Shown in pieces: positions 61,867 to 64,000 of a stretch of DNA of 64,000 nucleotides (position 1 is the stretch's first letter; every line of letters starts with the position of its first letter). The DNA is taken from NCBI RefSeq assembly GCF_042887685.1, contig NZ_JBHVOS010000011.1:70650-134649 (forward strand), written 5' to 3'. A model generated the notes under the pieces. That model had not been told where the DNA came from, did not search any database, and saw only the letters and a list, made by a program, of their open reading frames with translations. Source of the stretch: Oerskovia sp042887685. GTDB taxonomy: Bacteria > Actinomycetota > Actinomycetes > Actinomycetales > Cellulomonadaceae. Both the position numbers and the translations under genes were made by a program.

Positions 61867-62630
61867 CCGAGGGGCTGCCCGCGGCGATGGATCGTCGTCG
61901 TCGGCGCTTCCTGCTCTTCCCCGACCACCTCGCGGTCCTGGGCCAGCTGGCCCAGGAGGGCGTGGTGGAGGAGGGGCTGGAGGTCGCCGTCGACGCGTTG
62001 CGCGAGGCCGGCGTGATCGCCGCCGACGGCACGATCGACCCGGCGGCCGCGGAGCTCGCCAAGGCGCTGGGGGGCAGCTCGCTCCTCGTCGACGTCGAGA
62101 CGAGCAGCGACGACGGGATCGTCTACCACGGGCTCGCGTTCGCGGCGGTCGACGGCGTCGCGGTGTGCTGGGCGCGCTCGGGCTGGCCCGGGACTGCTCA
62201 GGCCGAGTACCTGCCGGTCGACGTCGGCATGGTCGTGCCGTGGATCGCCACGACGGTCGGGCTCGGGCGGGAGGGTGTGGCCGGTGACGGCTCCCTGCCC
62301 GACGTCCTCGCCACGACGGTCGGCGCGCTGGGCACGTCCGACGGCACCGAGGCGTCCGACCAGGCAGGGGACGCCGGCAAGGTCCTCGACGCTGCCAGGG
62401 TCACGTGGCGCGTGACGGTCCACGGGCCCGGCCGGTCGACGGTCCGCGCGCTCGCGGTCGTCGACGCGGCCGAGCACGGCCTCTGGGAGCGGGTCGCGCC
62501 GGCCGAGCCGTTCGGGCTCGACGTCCCGGATCCCGCGACGCCCGTGGTCCTCGAACGGCGGAGCCCCGGCGACGTCTGGCGTGCCCTCGTGGGCCTGCTG
62601 CAGGACGTGGGCGAGGTCGCGGCGTCCTGA
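61845..62630 (+). CDS. EspG-like secretion chaperone candidate
   Basis: This is a 261-residue protein. The pattern F-L-L-F-P-D-H-L-A-V-L-G-Q-L-A, then A-L-R-E-A-G-V-I-A-A-D-G-T-I-D-P-A-A-A-E-L-A-K-A-L, a strand pair around V-D-V-E-T and Y-L-P-V-D-V-G-M-V-V-P-W-I follows the EspG fold of ESX chaperones as I know it. This is pattern similarity, not a search result. GTG 61845 is preferred: AAAGGAG lies 8 nt upstream, within the previous gene; ATG 61887 is the alternative. It would escort the two preceding gene products (inference). A hairpin follows the stop. Confidence 0.5.
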   Translation: MAQPVRLTEGLPAAMDRRRRRFLLFPDHLAVLGQLAQEGVVEEGLEVAVDALREAGVIAADGTIDPAAAELAKALGGSSLLVDVETSSDDGIVYHGLAFAAVDGVAVCWARSGWPGTAQAEYLPVDVGMVVPWIATTVGLGREGVAGDGSLPDVLATTVGALGTSDGTEASDQAGDAGKVLDAARVTWRVTVHGPGRSTVRALAVVDAAEHGLWERVAPAEPFGLDVPDPATPVVLERRSPGDVWRALVGLLQDVGEVAAS

Positions 62631-62639
62631 CGGACTGCG

Positions 62640-62685
62640 GGGCCCGGACCGTCAGGGCGCGTGGCCGCCTAGACTGTCCGGGCCC
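62640..62685 (+). terminator. Hairpin after the EspG-like gene, overlapping the next promoter
   Basis: GGGCCCGGAC (62640-62649) and GTCCGGGCCC (62676-62685) are exact complements with a 26-nt loop. The last six loop bases are the -10 (TAGACT) of the next gene. Confidence 0.5.
62670..62675 (+). promoter_or_regulatory. Candidate -10 (TAGACT) of the LpqN-like gene
   Basis: TAGACT gives a leader of about 29 nt with an AGGAG site 5 nt before GTG 62711. Confidence 0.45.
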
Positions 62686-62710
62686 TGTGGACCCCCGAAG
62701 AGGAGTGACC

Positions 62711-63187
62711 GTGCCGTCGACCCTGCAGTTCCCGAGCGAGCAGTTCCCTGCCTATCCCGGGGTGAGCCTCGACCAGCCGGACGGCTGGCAGCCGCTCCCC
62801 GAGGTGGGCCTCCCGCTCGCGCTCGCGAAGGACGCCGACGGCGGGGAGTTCCGCGCGAACGTCATCACGGTCCTCAACCGGGTCCGGGCCGAGCACACGC
62901 TCGAGCAGGCGACCGGCGAGGTCGTCGCGCGGCTGACCGCGCTGCCCCAGTACAAGGAGCTCGGCCGGTCGGAGATCGAGGTCCAGGGGCACGCCGGGTT
63001 CCGGATCGAGGGGATCTTCGCCGAGCCGACCCTCGGAGCGCTCGTCCAGGCGGTGCGGATCGTGCTCGTCGACCGCGGACCGGTCAAGGACCTGGTCCAG
63101 GTGACCGGGTCGTGCACGGGGGCGCAGATGCCGGGCACGCTGCCGGAGATCCGCGCGATCCAGGACAGCCTGCGCATCGCCCTGTGA
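62711..63187 (+). CDS. LpqN/LpqT-like (PsbP-fold) domain protein without signal peptide
   Basis: This is a 158-residue protein. The layout F-P-A-Y-P-G-V-S-L-D-Q-P-D-G-W-Q-P, G-E-F-R-A-N-V-I-T-V-L-N-R-V, then a helix and G-H-A-G-F-R-I-E-G and a C-terminal helix with I-R-A-I-Q-D-S-L-R-I-A resembles LpqN-family proteins. There is no lipobox or signal, so it may act inside the cell or leave by another route. GTG 62711 follows AGGAG; the in-frame GTG at 62705 is possible. It overlaps the next gene by GTGA. Confidence 0.55.
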   Translation: MPSTLQFPSEQFPAYPGVSLDQPDGWQPLPEVGLPLALAKDADGGEFRANVITVLNRVRAEHTLEQATGEVVARLTALPQYKELGRSEIEVQGHAGFRIEGIFAEPTLGALVQAVRIVLVDRGPVKDLVQVTGSCTGAQMPGTLPEIRAIQDSLRIAL

Positions 63188-63714
63188 ACCGGGCAGTGGC
63201 GGCGGACGCCGTGCCGCTCGACGACGTGGTGGCAGCGCTGCTGGGTCTCGAGTCCGACGACCTGCCGTACTCGGCATCCGTCGAGGAGTGGAAGCACGGC
63301 GCCCAGGTCACGCTGACCTGGACGGGCTGGGAGGACCGGTGGCGATCGCTGCTCGGGGCAGGGCAGACAGCCAGGTCGTACCGGCTCGTGGTGCGGCTCG
63401 ATGCTCGACGCGCGGTCTATCGGTTCACGGAGATCAGCGGGAGGTCCCGCAGGAGCGTGGCCGCCTCGCCGGCCGGTGTCCACGCCGAGACGCGCTGGGA
63501 CGGACACCGCGGCAAGACCTTCGGTGCGCGGTCCGGGAGCGTCGTGGTCGCGCAGCGGGTGACCTCGTCGGGGGACCGGACCTACGAGGTCACGCACGTC
63601 GCTGCCGTGTCGGCGAGCCCGTCGACCATCAAGGTCCCTGTCTTCTCGACGCTCCGGGCTCTCGGGTGGCGGCCTCGCGTCGACAACCGCTTCGTGCGAC
63701 TCTTCGAGCGCTGA
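63184..63714 (+). CDS. Hypothetical protein coupled to the LpqN-like gene
   Basis: This is a 176-residue soluble protein with strand-rich sequence (H-G-A-Q-V-T-L-T-W-T-G-W-E, Y-R-L-V-V-R-L-D-A-R-R-A-V-Y-R-F-T-E-I-S-G, Y-E-V-T-H-V-A-A-V). It has no signal or membrane helix and no family I recognise. The GTG start overlaps the previous stop. It is the last gene before the putative reductase promoter. Confidence 0.6.
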   Translation: MNRAVAADAVPLDDVVAALLGLESDDLPYSASVEEWKHGAQVTLTWTGWEDRWRSLLGAGQTARSYRLVVRLDARRAVYRFTEISGRSRRSVAASPAGVHAETRWDGHRGKTFGARSGSVVVAQRVTSSGDRTYEVTHVAAVSASPSTIKVPVFSTLRALGWRPRVDNRFVRLFER

Positions 63715-63801
63715 GGCTCGTCACCGGGTCACGCCGCCCGTCCACGTAACATTCGGCCGGATCATGAGACGGCATTCCACCAGGCGAGATTCGCTGTCAG
63801 T

Positions 63802-63813
63802 GTGAAGGTTCAC
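63802..63813. promoter_or_regulatory. Dyad GTGAA-GG-TTCAC in the promoter of the reductase-like gene
   Basis: Perfect 5-bp arms, ending 8 nt before the TACAAT hexamer, at the position of a -35. Plausible operator. Confidence 0.35.
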
Positions 63814-63821
63814 CTCAGTCG

Positions 63822-63827
63822 TACAAT
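63822..63827 (+). promoter_or_regulatory. -10 element (TACAAT) of the reductase-like gene
   Basis: Among the best -10 matches in the window. It implies a leader of about 105 nt before GTG 63939; I see no known riboswitch in that leader. Confidence 0.5.
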
Positions 63828-63938
63828 CGAGTGGTTCTCCCGTTGGCGGCCGCGGACTCACCCGGACAGCCCGCGTGACCGGTCCGCCCACGTCCTGCGG
63901 GCCGACCTCCCCTCCTCGACCGGAAGGCGTTCTTTCCT

Positions 63939-64000
63939 GTGAGCAGCTCTCGTCCGTTGCGTGTCGCCGTTGTTGGCGCTGGTCCTGCTGGTATCTATGC
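63939..64000 (+). CDS. Ferredoxin-NADP reductase-like FAD oxidoreductase, 5' end only
   Basis: Only 20 codons are in the window. They encode M-S-S-S-R-P-L-R-V-A-V-V-G-A-G-P-A-G-I-Y, an N-terminal FAD-binding Rossmann motif; the G-P-A-G-I-Y ending is typical of FprA/adrenodoxin-reductase-type enzymes. GGAAGG lies 11 nt before the GTG. T-ending codons (GTT, GCT, CCT, GGT, TAT, CGT) dominate, unlike all neighbours. Confidence 0.65.
   Translation, partial: MSSSRPLRVAVVGAGPAGIY

Noticed and set aside
63834..63938. Riboswitch in the leader of the reductase-like gene
   Set aside because: The 105-nt leader is long enough, but I could not find conserved elements of any known class.

Overview
The window is very GC-rich (estimated by eye above 70%) and densely coded. 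Frequent GTG starts, short overlaps (GTGA, ATGA, TGATG) at most operon junctions, and many start codons only 6-7 nt after a TANNNT hexamer (leaderless transcripts) point to an actinobacterium. A menaquinone pathway, a complete nuoA-N operon and the LCP, DUF4229, DUF3048 and MenJ-type genes fit Micrococcales, perhaps a Cellulomonas/Oerskovia/Cellulosimicrobium relative. The taxon is inference; there is no rRNA in the window.

Region 1 (1-16 kb) is a scattered menaquinone region: menE-menA (minus), menB (minus), menC-menD (plus), menF (minus) and menG (plus). Between them lie the 3' end of an LCP cell-wall ligase, small membrane proteins, a DUF3048 lipoprotein, an alpha/beta hydrolase, a TetR regulator, an HtrA-like serine protease with a PDZ domain, and a GNAT acetyltransferase. 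No separate MenH or MenI is evident.

Region 2 (16-35.5 kb) is one long transcription unit: a MenJ-like flavoprotein, nuoA to nuoN, and a long-chain polyprenyl diphosphate synthase, ending in a strong hairpin. It couples quinone synthesis and side-chain saturation to the NADH:menaquinone oxidoreductase that uses the quinone. A perfect CRP/GlxR-type palindrome lies upstream.

Region 3 (35.5-63.7 kb) is a type VII-secretion-like locus wrapped in a phospho-signalling cassette. Its order is: a 2006-residue Ig-like/FN3 surface protein, MoxR ATPase, DUF58 protein, a transglutaminase-fold membrane protein with no cysteine, a zinc-ribbon/RDD/FHA protein, PP2C phosphatase, FHA protein, Ser/Thr kinase, an FHA-like/possible-HTH protein, and an FHA-headed EssC-like FtsK/SpoIIIE ATPase. 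The first part resembles the fn3-AAA-DUF58-transglutaminase (PFNA-type) cluster known from bifidobacteria. A WXG100 gene and a membrane protein follow. A second cassette then encodes an EspC-like small protein, a long WXG-type secreted candidate and an EspG-like protein. A near-identical 16-nt palindromic element, GGGGAGTT[C/G]TC[C/T]CCAT, lies in the same orientation upstream of the giant-protein operon, the WXG100 gene and the EspC-like gene. I found no further copy by eye. It looks like the operator of a small regulon, and the locus-encoded FHA-like/HTH protein is one candidate regulator.

The window ends in the first codons of a ferredoxin-NADP reductase-like gene whose codon use differs sharply from its surroundings.
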